Below are positions 1 to 7,336 of a DNA stretch of 64,000 nt, piece by piece. The translations under genes were made by a program, and so were the position numbers. Position 1 is the first letter of the stretch. Each line of letters begins with the position of its first letter. This DNA is from Dyadobacter sp. LHD-138 (lineage in GTDB: Bacteria > Bacteroidota > Bacteroidia > Cytophagales > Spirosomataceae): positions 124,001 to 188,000 of the forward strand of contig NZ_JAVFVU010000006.1 in NCBI RefSeq assembly GCF_030929615.1, written 5' to 3'. The notes under the pieces are model-generated. The model did no database searches. It saw only the letters and a list, made by a program, of their open reading frames with translations, and was not told where the DNA came from.

Positions 1-168
1 TAGGCCAATCCCTTCCTGAGATTGCCTGACTGCCTTTTATAAGGACAGACGGCGTATCTTTTCCTTTCAGATAACATCGCAAATTATTGCATGATCAGTT
101 AAGGATAATTCAAGGACCGGATTTCTATTCAGGATTGGATTATCAAAATTACATTTACAGAATTTTAC

Positions 169-1062
169 ATGAGAAAAGCTTTCATTCAATTACACATATC
201 CATTTTACTGGCCGGTTTCACGGGTGTTTTCGGAAAATTGATAACACTTAATGAGGGGCTTCTGGTCTGGTACCGGATGCTGATCTCAGGAATTCTATTG
301 CTTATTATTCTGGGCGTTTCTCGAAAACTCAAAGCCGTTTCACTTGAAGATTTTAAACGTATCGCTTTTTCGGGATTCCTGCTGGGCCTTCACTGGATAT
401 TCTTTTACGGGAGCATCAAGTACTCTAATATTTCCGTGGGGGTTGTGTGCTTTTCGCTTACCGGCTTCTTTACGGCGATCCTTGCCCCCATTTTAAACAA
501 GAAAAAATTCGCAGTATCGGAGTTGTTATTGAGTGGATTAACCCTGCTGGGCATAGCGCTGATTTTCAGTTTTGATTCAAAATACCGTACGGGCATTACC
601 CTGGGCATTGTATCATCCCTGATCGTGGCATTTTACACGATTGGAAACGAGAGGCTGGCACACGCATTTGGCAGCGAAGTCATTACCGTTTATCAGATGA
701 TTGGCGGAGGTTTGGGAGTGTCCGTATTAATGCCTTTGTATCTTTACTTTTTTCCGGTCGACTCTATCATACCTTCCATGCAGGACCTCACATATTTGAC
801 GATGTTATCGCTCTTCTGTACCGTTCTGTTATATTTATTGGTAACGCATGCATTGAGCAAAATATCTGCTTTCACGGTAAATCTGAGCTTTAATCTGGAA
901 CCGATTTATTCGATTGCCCTTGCCATTCTCATCTACAAGGAAAACCGGGAGCTTACCACGCCGTTTTACATCGGACTCGGTTTGATCATTCTTTCCGTTG
1001 TTCTTCAAATGGCCAAGGTTTTTATACAAAGTAAAAAGTCGCGGGCTGTCAGCATTCATTAA
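169..1062 (+). CDS. EamA/DMT-family transporter
   Basis: This 297-residue protein is almost entirely hydrophobic, with about ten membrane segments in two similar halves (roughly residues 5-135 and 145-285). That is the layout of two EamA domains in the drug/metabolite transporter superfamily, which export amino acids or other metabolites across the inner membrane. The first helix carries the usual small-residue-rich GFTGVFGKL stretch and the second half contains a NLEPIYSI motif typical of EamA repeats. The length is normal for the family. It stands alone on the plus strand and ends at a strong hairpin shared with the convergent peptidase gene. The substrate cannot be read from the sequence. 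Confidence 0.85.
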   Translation: MRKAFIQLHISILLAGFTGVFGKLITLNEGLLVWYRMLISGILLLIILGVSRKLKAVSLEDFKRIAFSGFLLGLHWIFFYGSIKYSNISVGVVCFSLTGFFTAILAPILNKKKFAVSELLLSGLTLLGIALIFSFDSKYRTGITLGIVSSLIVAFYTIGNERLAHAFGSEVITVYQMIGGGLGVSVLMPLYLYFFPVDSIIPSMQDLTYLTMLSLFCTVLLYLLVTHALSKISAFTVNLSFNLEPIYSIALAILIYKENRELTTPFYIGLGLIILSVVLQMAKVFIQSKKSRAVSIH

Positions 1063-1066
1063 ACAT

Positions 1067-1103
1067 AAAAAAGCAGTTTTCCCGGAAAGAAAACTGCTTT
1101 TTT
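1067..1103. terminator. Bidirectional intrinsic terminator
   Basis: The arms AAAAAGCAGTTTTC and GAAAACTGCTTTTT flank a short CCGGAAA loop, giving A/T tracts on both sides. It lies between the convergent EamA gene and the S9 peptidase gene and fits termination in both directions. Confidence 0.85.
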
Positions 1104-1119
1104 ATTGAATACTTCTTTA

Positions 1120-3444
1120 CTATTTCACTGCATTTCTTGGATCAGTTCCATTTTGAATCAGGTATTCTTTGGGCGGTTCCGCGCCTAAAAGATAACGTAC
1201 AAAATAATCCCAGCGGCGTCTCATCATGTAGGGGGCATACGTGCCAAATGAATGCGGACTGTTTGGGAAAATCACAAGATCATAATCCTTGTTCGCCTTT
1301 TGCAGCGCTTCAATAACCAGCATGGTGTTGTATGGGGGCACATTGTCATCCATCATGCCGTGTGCCAGCATCAACTTACCTTTCAGGTTTTTGGCATGGA
1401 CCTGATTCGCCTGTGCCTCATAATTTGACACGCCTTCTGAATTTTCCTTCAAAAGACCGATGTAGCGCTCGCCCCAGTCATCCTCATAATTGCGGTTATC
1501 ATGATTCCCCGACTCGGCTATTCCTACTTTGAAAAAATCAGGATAGGTAAACATAGCACATGCGGTTGCAAATCCGCCACCCGAATGCCCATGCATGCCT
1601 ACCCTGGCCGTATCCATCCAGTTGTATTTTGATGCAAGTTGCCTGATCGCGGAAACTTGGTCCGGCAAGGTGTTTTCAGCCATATTTCCATAACTCATAT
1701 CGTGAAAACTTTTCGATCTTGAAGGATTGCTTGTACCTTCCAGCTCCACCACCACAAAACCCAGTTCAGCCAAAGCCTGGTTATCTTTTCTTGATGCTGC
1801 AAAGGACCAGGAACCTACGCTTCCTCCCTGCGGGCCCGGATAAATATAGTCTACAACAGGGTATTTCTTCGTAGAATCAAGATTTACCGGTGTATACAAC
1901 AAACCGTAAACATCCGTCTTTCCGTCATGGGCTTTCACAGAAAACGGCATAGGTGCCTTCCATCCCGTGGCCGCCAGCCTGCTTACATTTGTCTTTTCCA
2001 GTTGCATAACAAGTTTACCATTCATATTGCGCAGCACTGTTACAGACGGTACATCCGGCTGAGAATAACTGTCAACAAAAAAGTTTTCAGAAGCAGACAA
2101 GGAGACTGTATGTTTACCGGCTTCAGGTGTTAACAGGGTTAAATTGCTGCCGTCAAATCCTATTTTGTAAAAGTGTGAATAATAAGGGTTCCCAGCTTCC
2201 TTTTCATTTGCCATAAAATAGACAAGCCTGTTCTTTTCATCTATTTTGATAAGCTGCGTCACAACCCAGCTGCCTTTTGTGATCTGATTTTTAAGTTTCC
2301 CGGTATTGCTATCATACAAATACAGATGTCCCCAGTTATCCCTTTCAGAATACCAGATTATTTCATTTGTTTTTGGTAAAAACCGCCAGCTGATACCGCT
2401 TTGCCCGGATTCAAACTGAGTTGCTACGGTTTCTTCAAAAACTTCTTTTACAATTCCCGTCGCGGCATCTGCAATGCGTACCTTTTCGTGCTTATGGTCA
2501 CGTGAAGTCGATACAAATGCCAGCTGGCTGCCATCTTCATTCCATGCGGCGTCATTAAGAACTCCGGCACGGCTGATATCATCTCCCAATGAAGATCTGT
2601 GCGGATCTGCCGGCACCTGCAAACGGATTACTTTGGGCGAATCCACATTGATGATCACACGATGCACCATTGCCACGACACTATCACCCGGCAAAGGATA
2701 TTTCCAGGCTTCCAGTTTTGGATGACCGACATTGGTCGTCACCAGATACATATCACCTACGTTACGTTCATCCTGCTGAAAGGTTGCAAGCTTTTTGGAA
2801 TCAGGCGACCATAGCAGAACAGGCCTGTCGCTGCGGCGCCATCCGGCATTATCCGTGGCATAACCAAAATCCTTCTTTCCGTCCGTAGTGAGCTGCCTAA
2901 CCTGATCAGTCGTTAGATCATGAATCCACAAATTGAAATCCTTGATAAAAGCAGATTTCTTGCCATCCGGGGATAAAATACCACCTTTCGGCCCCCACTT
3001 GCTTTTTACAGCTTCTGTTTGGGTAATCTGATACGTTTTCAAGTCACATTTCCACTGCTTGTCCGCCGCGGCGAAGGAGACATACTTCTCGTCAGGTCCA
3101 TAGCTGAAATGCTCGAAAGGCAGCATAAAAGCCGTATAATTTCCGCCTGTTGCCTTTGATAAGGAAGCCACCAGTTTTGTATGATCAAAAGCCGCTGATC
3201 TTGTTCCTTTTATCGCGTTGACAAGGATAAATTCGCTTCCGTTTGCCGTCAGCGTACGATACCAGAATTTTTCACCGGAGAACCATGTTGGCTTTCCGGG
3301 AACATTATCGATATATTTTTGCGTATTGGGAGCAAGAAAACGTTCTGCTCTTTTGTAATCTTCTTTGGTCAGCGTTGTGATCTGCTGCGCGTTTAGGGTA
3401 CCCGCCAGCAACATTGACAAAAGGGTTACCTCAAATTTTTTCAT
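1120..3444 (-). CDS. Secreted S9 (dipeptidyl peptidase IV-type) peptidase
   Basis: A 774-residue exported serine peptidase. Residues 1-19 form a signal peptide ending LNAQ. An N-terminal DPPIV-type beta-propeller follows (about 100-470), then an alpha/beta-hydrolase peptidase S9 domain (about 560-765). The catalytic triad is visible: Ser621 in GHSGGG, Asp699 in MMDDNVPP and His731 in SPHSFG. The spacings of 78 and 32 residues are identical to human DPP IV (S630/D708/H740). It should remove dipeptides, probably X-Pro or X-Ala, from the N terminus of peptides in the periplasm or at the cell surface. It is monocistronic, with the MocR gene about 190 bp upstream on the same strand. The exact specificity (DPP IV or another S9B/S9C type) is inferred. 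Confidence 0.9.
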   Translation of the reverse strand: MKKFEVTLLSMLLAGTLNAQQITTLTKEDYKRAERFLAPNTQKYIDNVPGKPTWFSGEKFWYRTLTANGSEFILVNAIKGTRSAAFDHTKLVASLSKATGGNYTAFMLPFEHFSYGPDEKYVSFAAADKQWKCDLKTYQITQTEAVKSKWGPKGGILSPDGKKSAFIKDFNLWIHDLTTDQVRQLTTDGKKDFGYATDNAGWRRSDRPVLLWSPDSKKLATFQQDERNVGDMYLVTTNVGHPKLEAWKYPLPGDSVVAMVHRVIINVDSPKVIRLQVPADPHRSSLGDDISRAGVLNDAAWNEDGSQLAFVSTSRDHKHEKVRIADAATGIVKEVFEETVATQFESGQSGISWRFLPKTNEIIWYSERDNWGHLYLYDSNTGKLKNQITKGSWVVTQLIKIDEKNRLVYFMANEKEAGNPYYSHFYKIGFDGSNLTLLTPEAGKHTVSLSASENFFVDSYSQPDVPSVTVLRNMNGKLVMQLEKTNVSRLAATGWKAPMPFSVKAHDGKTDVYGLLYTPVNLDSTKKYPVVDYIYPGPQGGSVGSWSFAASRKDNQALAELGFVVVELEGTSNPSRSKSFHDMSYGNMAENTLPDQVSAIRQLASKYNWMDTARVGMHGHSGGGFATACAMFTYPDFFKVGIAESGNHDNRNYEDDWGERYIGLLKENSEGVSNYEAQANQVHAKNLKGKLMLAHGMMDDNVPPYNTMLVIEALQKANKDYDLVIFPNSPHSFGTYAPYMMRRRWDYFVRYLLGAEPPKEYLIQNGTDPRNAVK

Positions 3445-3631
3445 AGTAAATACAGCCTGGTTCAGGATATTAAATTATTGACTCCGCTTTACAAAATAAG
3501 TACTTTCAGCGCAGTAATATGCAACCAGTGCGCAAATGAAAGTCTGAATAAAATAATTTCCATTCCACTTTACTCTAAAAAACATTTAGTATAAATAAAT
3601 CGGGATCGTACTCAAGCTTCCACCAGGCTGT

Positions 3632-5056
3632 TTATGTTTTTGAAATTAACATGCCTAAAATTTCAAGTGATTTTTCCAGCTCCTTATTCCAGTACATTCC
3701 GTAGTTAAGCCGCATGCAATTCTGGAATTGTTTGTGCAATGAAAACATGCGTCCAGGCGCTATGCTGATATTAAATCTCATTGCCTTTTCATACAAAGAG
3801 ATCACGTCAAAACCCTTTTCCAGTTCCAGCCAAAGAAAAAAACCTCCCTGTGGCTGAGTCAGCTTCACATGATCAGGAAAATGTTCATTAATTGTTTTCA
3901 CGTAATTCCGGTAATTGTTATACAAGGTTGCCCTGATCTTCCGGAGATGATTTTCATACCGTCCGTTTTTCAGAAAATCGGCAACAACCTCCTGTGTTAT
4001 GCTCGCAGAAGAAAGGGAATGATGAAGTTTCGTGCGCATAATCTGATCTTTAAACCTGCCCGGTGAAACCCAGCCCACCCGATAACCCGGCGCGAGCGTT
4101 TTGGAAACGGAACTGCAGCACAACACCAGGCCGCTTTCATCATACGTTTTGCAGTTTGTTGGCCGATGGCTTCCAAAATACAACTCACCGTAAATATCGT
4201 CTTCGATTAAGGGAATGTTGTGATATTCCATCAGCCTGACCACTTCCTTTTTATGGTCGGCCGGCATAAGGCTACCGGAAGGGTTATTAAAATTACTGAT
4301 CAATACACAGGCCGCGATGCGGCGTTTGCTTAAGGTGTTTTTCAGCGCATCCAGTTCTATCCCCGTTATAAAATTCGTTGGCAGTTCTATTACTTTTAGC
4401 CTAAGCGACTTGGCCAGCTGAAGAATTCCAAAATAAGCCGGACTTTCCACAATGATCGTGTCGCCGGGTCCGGCCAGGGCTGTCAGACAATAGGATAATG
4501 CACTGATGCAGCCGGGCGTTGTGACAATGTCCTCCGCTTTCAGATTTCCGCCCCATGAAAAAGACAAACGGGCAATTTCATTCCTGAGTTTTTCATTACC
4601 CGGCACGGGTTCATACCCCGTCCCGCTATCGGGTAGCGTGCGCATCGCATGCACCAGCCCCTTATTCAGTTTTGCGATCGGCAGAAGCTCCGCAGCCGGA
4701 AAACCAAGCGACAATAATGTAATATTTTTCTCGCGCATGCTGTCGTAAACCTTATCGATCAAATCTTCCTCCAATTGATGCAAAGCGGATAACGGTGGCT
4801 TGCTGGGACTCGGAACAGGCAGGTTTCTTTTTTGGGAGTAACACACATAAAAACCCGATTTTGGCCTAGATTCAATTAAAGAAAGACTTTCCAGTTCCAG
4901 ATAGGCCTGGGTAATGGTATTGATACTGATGCCCCGTTCCCGGCTCACCTGACGGACCGAAGGAAGTTTATCACCCATTTTCAGCACACCATCGCGGATC
5001 TGACTTTCAAACTGTCGGGCAATGTTCAGGTATAAATAGTCTTTTATAATCTCCAT
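3632..5056 (-). CDS. MocR-family regulator (GntR HTH fused to aminotransferase)
   Basis: This 474-residue protein has an N-terminal GntR-type winged helix (about 1-75, with GDKLPSVRQVSRERGISINTI) joined to a fold-type I aminotransferase domain (about 100-470). The PLP lysine is Lys319 in SSVSKTLAPGYRVGW, and NFNNPSGS is the typical substrate/PLP-binding loop. This is the architecture of PdxR, GabR and other MocR regulators, which use PLP or an amino-acid adduct as effector. It is divergent from the GNAT/flavoprotein pair. The 75-115 bp between them hold a repeated TACTGCA/TGCAGTA element that is a likely operator, so it probably regulates itself and the neighbouring pair. The effector is unknown; no pyridoxal synthase gene lies nearby. 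Confidence 0.9.
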   Translation of the reverse strand: MEIIKDYLYLNIARQFESQIRDGVLKMGDKLPSVRQVSRERGISINTITQAYLELESLSLIESRPKSGFYVCYSQKRNLPVPSPSKPPLSALHQLEEDLIDKVYDSMREKNITLLSLGFPAAELLPIAKLNKGLVHAMRTLPDSGTGYEPVPGNEKLRNEIARLSFSWGGNLKAEDIVTTPGCISALSYCLTALAGPGDTIIVESPAYFGILQLAKSLRLKVIELPTNFITGIELDALKNTLSKRRIAACVLISNFNNPSGSLMPADHKKEVVRLMEYHNIPLIEDDIYGELYFGSHRPTNCKTYDESGLVLCCSSVSKTLAPGYRVGWVSPGRFKDQIMRTKLHHSLSSASITQEVVADFLKNGRYENHLRKIRATLYNNYRNYVKTINEHFPDHVKLTQPQGGFFLWLELEKGFDVISLYEKAMRFNISIAPGRMFSLHKQFQNCMRLNYGMYWNKELEKSLEILGMLISKT

Positions 5057-5098
5057 AAGTTCAATTTAAATCTGACACCGTCAAAGATAATAAAACTG

Positions 5099-5139
5099 TA
5101 TCTGCACCCATACTGCATCTTGATCTAATTTTGCAGTAT
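5099..5139. promoter_or_regulatory. Probable MocR operator and GNAT promoter
   Basis: Two direct half-sites, TATCTGCA (5099-5106) and ATACTGCA (5110-5117), start 11 bp apart, one helical turn. A perfect inverted copy of the second, TGCAGTAT, lies at 5132-5139. The Bacteroidota -7 element TAATTTTG (5126-5133) overlaps the inverted copy, and no good -33 TTG is seen. Two direct repeats plus an inverted element between divergent genes is the pattern known for MocR operators; the binding itself is inferred. Confidence 0.55.
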
Positions 5140-5172
5140 GTTTTACAGATTATCCCGCAAACTTTACCGAAT

Positions 5173-5682
5173 ATGATTATTGTTGAAATCACGGCCGAAA
5201 ACAATTACAGTTATCACGATTTTTTCACGACAGGACTTGTCCGGCACAGCAATTGTTTTAAACTCAGTCCTGATGAACAGCAGGAGAACTGGTTTCCAAC
5301 GAAAGGGACGCCTTACAGTTTTACGATAGCCATGTTGGATGAATTCAGCCAGCTGATGGGTGTGGTAAGCTTTCAAAGACTCATGGAAAACCGGAAAAAA
5401 CTCCGCCACAAAGGAGAGCTATTCAGAATGTATGTGTCCAGAGAAAACGGAGGAAAAAATATCGGCAATGATTTGATAACTTACGTTGTAAACCGTGTTA
5501 AGGAGCAGCTTCCGGATATTGAACAAATCAATCTGAATGTTGCTACAAACAACGAAAAAGCAAAGAATCTCTACAAAAAACTGGGATTCGAACATTTCGG
5601 CACGGAATGCAACGCAATCAAATTTGAAGGAAATTATTACGATGACGACTACATGGCATTGAAATTAATAAACCGTTTCTAA
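5173..5682 (+). CDS. GNAT-family N-acetyltransferase
   Basis: A protein of 169 residues from the ATG at 5173. An in-frame TTG at 5131 would place the start inside the predicted promoter and is rejected. The GNAT fold is visible: a central beta-strand region (FRMYVSRENGGKNIGNDLITYVV) standing for the acetyl-CoA-binding segment, although the usual R/QxxGxG/A loop is diverged to ENGGKNIG. The conserved C-terminal NLNVATNNEKAKNLYKKLGF follows. It transfers an acetyl group from acetyl-CoA to an unknown amine. It lies 12 bp before the flavin oxidoreductase gene, so the two are probably cotranscribed and controlled by the divergent MocR regulator. That may point to an amine or amino-acid substrate (inference). 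Confidence 0.85.
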   Translation: MIIVEITAENNYSYHDFFTTGLVRHSNCFKLSPDEQQENWFPTKGTPYSFTIAMLDEFSQLMGVVSFQRLMENRKKLRHKGELFRMYVSRENGGKNIGNDLITYVVNRVKEQLPDIEQINLNVATNNEKAKNLYKKLGFEHFGTECNAIKFEGNYYDDDYMALKLINRF

Positions 5683-5694
5683 AACTTTGAAAAA

Positions 5695-6759
5695 ATGAAC
5701 TGGCATAACGCATTAACACAAATATTAAAAATAAAATATCCGCTGGTTCAGGCGCCAATGCTCGGCGTAAGCACACCGGAAATGGTCGCAGCGGTGTCTA
5801 ACGAAGGCGGACTTGGTTCACTTCCGGTTGGCCTCCAGTCTCCCGAAAAAACCAGGGAATTAATTATCAAAACAAAAACACTGACCGATAAACCTTTCGC
5901 GGTAAACCTGTTTGCACATGATATCCCGACCATTGAACCTACGCAAACGCAGGCAATTCAGGAACAATTAATGAGGATCAGTGAAAAATATGGCGTTGCG
6001 TACACACCGGTTGATTTAACCCAGATCAGGCATTTCTCTTACCAGGAACAGCTGGATGTACTCATCGAAGAAAAAATCCCTGTGGTAAGTTTTACGTTTG
6101 GTGTGTTGGACCAACCCAGTATCGAGCGACTGCACGCCCATGGCATGATACTGATTGGCACGGCAACCTCGGTTAGGGAAGCCGTCTATCTGGAAAATAT
6201 TGGTATCGATATCATCACCGCCCAGGGCATCGAAGCCGGTGGTCATCGGGGCACTTTTCTCTTTGACGAACCGCTTCCGCAGATAGGTCTGATTTCTCTG
6301 CTGCCGCAGGTGGTTGACGCCGTTAAGCGACCCGTACTTGCGGCCGGTGGTATTACGGATCCAAGAGCTTTCAAGGCAGCCATGATTCTTGGCGCACAGG
6401 GTGTTCAGGTCGGGACAGCATTTATTGGCAGCGATGAAAGTCTCGCCATTACACCTTACAAAGAACAGCTCCGTAAAAGTCAGGACACCGATACCGTGCT
6501 GACCAGAGCATTTTCCGGCCGATGGGCACGCGGTATCCGAAACAGTTTTCATGACGAGATCCAACAGCTAAGCCTGGAATATCCGGCCTATCCAATCCTC
6601 AACACATTGACTGCGCCGATCCGGATCGCTTCTCAAAAACAGGGAAATACGCAGCTCACAACGCTTTGGGCCGGACAGTCTGCTGCGATGGCTACACAAA
6701 AATCCTCTGCTGAAATTCTTCGATCGCTGATTATTGGTGTGGAGCAAATCACAACTTAG
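5695..6759 (+). CDS. Nitronate monooxygenase-like NAD(P)H-dependent flavin oxidoreductase
   Basis: A 354-residue FMN-binding TIM barrel of the 2-nitropropane dioxygenase/YrpB/FabK group. The N-terminal LVQAPMLGVSTPEMVAAVSN, the loop TAQGIEAGGHRG with the family's conserved histidine, and AAGGITDPR followed by LGAQGVQVGTAFIGSDES (FMN phosphate binding) are all recognisable. Such enzymes oxidise alkyl nitronates to carbonyl compounds and nitrite, or act as NAD(P)H:quinone or flavin reductases. It is the second gene of a pair with the GNAT acetyltransferase and is likely under MocR control. Whether nitronates are the real substrate cannot be decided from sequence. Confidence 0.85.
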   Translation: MNWHNALTQILKIKYPLVQAPMLGVSTPEMVAAVSNEGGLGSLPVGLQSPEKTRELIIKTKTLTDKPFAVNLFAHDIPTIEPTQTQAIQEQLMRISEKYGVAYTPVDLTQIRHFSYQEQLDVLIEEKIPVVSFTFGVLDQPSIERLHAHGMILIGTATSVREAVYLENIGIDIITAQGIEAGGHRGTFLFDEPLPQIGLISLLPQVVDAVKRPVLAAGGITDPRAFKAAMILGAQGVQVGTAFIGSDESLAITPYKEQLRKSQDTDTVLTRAFSGRWARGIRNSFHDEIQQLSLEYPAYPILNTLTAPIRIASQKQGNTQLTTLWAGQSAAMATQKSSAEILRSLIIGVEQITT

Positions 6760-6913
6760 GTACAAAAACCGTGCGTGTCATGACTTGCACTGGTTTGGAG
6801 GCCTGCTAAATTCCGTTGGCTTTTTTCAATATTTCCATCCATTTCCAAAACTTAACATCAATATTAATTTACCTTGCAGGAAAGAAAACACCGAGCAATT
6901 TTCTAAAAGGGAT

Positions 6914-7258
6914 ATGAAAAGGGATATTAAAATACGTTTCCGGCACTGGGTTTACATTGACGACATGAAGTTTTTCGGGCCGGGACGTCTTGAACTTCTG
7001 GAACATATAGCTGAAACAGGTTCTATTGCCAAAGCGGCAAAATTGATGGGCATGTCCTATAAAAAGGCCTGGCTAATGGTCGATGAAATGAATACCTATG
7101 CGCAAAATCCTTATGTAATCACGCAAAAAGGCGGTCAGCACGGAGGTGGAACACAGGTGACCGAAACCGGCAAAAAAGTGATGGAGGCTTATAAAAAACT
7201 GGATGCGAAGCTTTCTGCCGTTGCCGAAGCAGAACGCGACCTGTTGTCACTGATTTAA
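6914..7258 (+). CDS. ModE-type winged-helix regulator lacking molybdate-binding domains
   Basis: A 114-residue DNA-binding protein. The ATG at 6914 is chosen because it follows AAAAGG and begins a clean ModE N-domain; the longer frame from 6734 runs into the upstream gene. Residues about 20-100 match the ModE/LysR-like wHTH: GRLELLEHIAETGSIAKAAK, then SYKKAWLMVDEMN (E. coli ModE has SYKSAWDAINEMN), then the glycine-rich wing GGQHGGGTQVT. E. coli ModE is about 262 residues and has two C-terminal molybdate-binding Mop/TOBE domains; none is present here. It sits 78 bp upstream of a TonB receptor whose promoter carries a ModE-box palindrome, its probable target. How it senses molybdate, if it does, is unknown. 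Confidence 0.88.
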   Translation: MKRDIKIRFRHWVYIDDMKFFGPGRLELLEHIAETGSIAKAAKLMGMSYKKAWLMVDEMNTYAQNPYVITQKGGQHGGGTQVTETGKKVMEAYKKLDAKLSAVAEAERDLLSLI

Positions 7259-7297
7259 GATATTTCAAAAAATCCGGTCAGGATTAGCAGCTCTTTG

Positions 7298-7305
7298 TAT
7301 ATTTG
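7298..7305 (+). promoter_or_regulatory. Bacteroidota -7 promoter element of the TonB receptor operon
   Basis: TATATTTG matches the TAnnTTTG consensus exactly, 31 bp before the receptor start codon. No convincing -33 TTG was found. Its last base is the first base of the ModE-box palindrome, so the transcription start should fall inside that box. Confidence 0.55.
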
Positions 7306-7330
7306 CGATATATCTTTATATACATATCGC
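7305..7330. promoter_or_regulatory. ModE box (molybdate-responsive operator)
   Basis: An imperfect palindrome with perfect 7-bp outer arms (GCGATAT and ATATCGC). Its core is TATAT at 7309-7313, seven bases, then TACAT at 7321-7325, matching the E. coli ModE recognition pattern TATAT-N7-TAYAT flanked by CG as at the modA promoter. It lies 7-32 bp before the receptor start codon and just downstream of the -7 element. A protein bound here would block transcription, as ModE-molybdate does at modA. The sequence match is direct; the binding is inferred. Confidence 0.75.
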
Positions 7331-7336
7331 TTTCCA

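Noticed and set aside
1-168. Region before the first gene
   Set aside because: Searched for a promoter and a gene end; TACATTTA at 150-157 is one base from a -7 element but has no properly spaced -33 element, and no gene could be supported.
6016-6564. 182-residue frame on the minus strand
   Set aside because: Lies wholly inside and antisense to the well-supported flavin oxidoreductase gene; no family features.
6734-6913. 60-residue N-terminal extension of the ModE-type gene
   Set aside because: It overlaps the end of the upstream gene and shows no protein-like pattern; the ATG at 6914 has a ribosome-binding site and fits the ModE N-domain.
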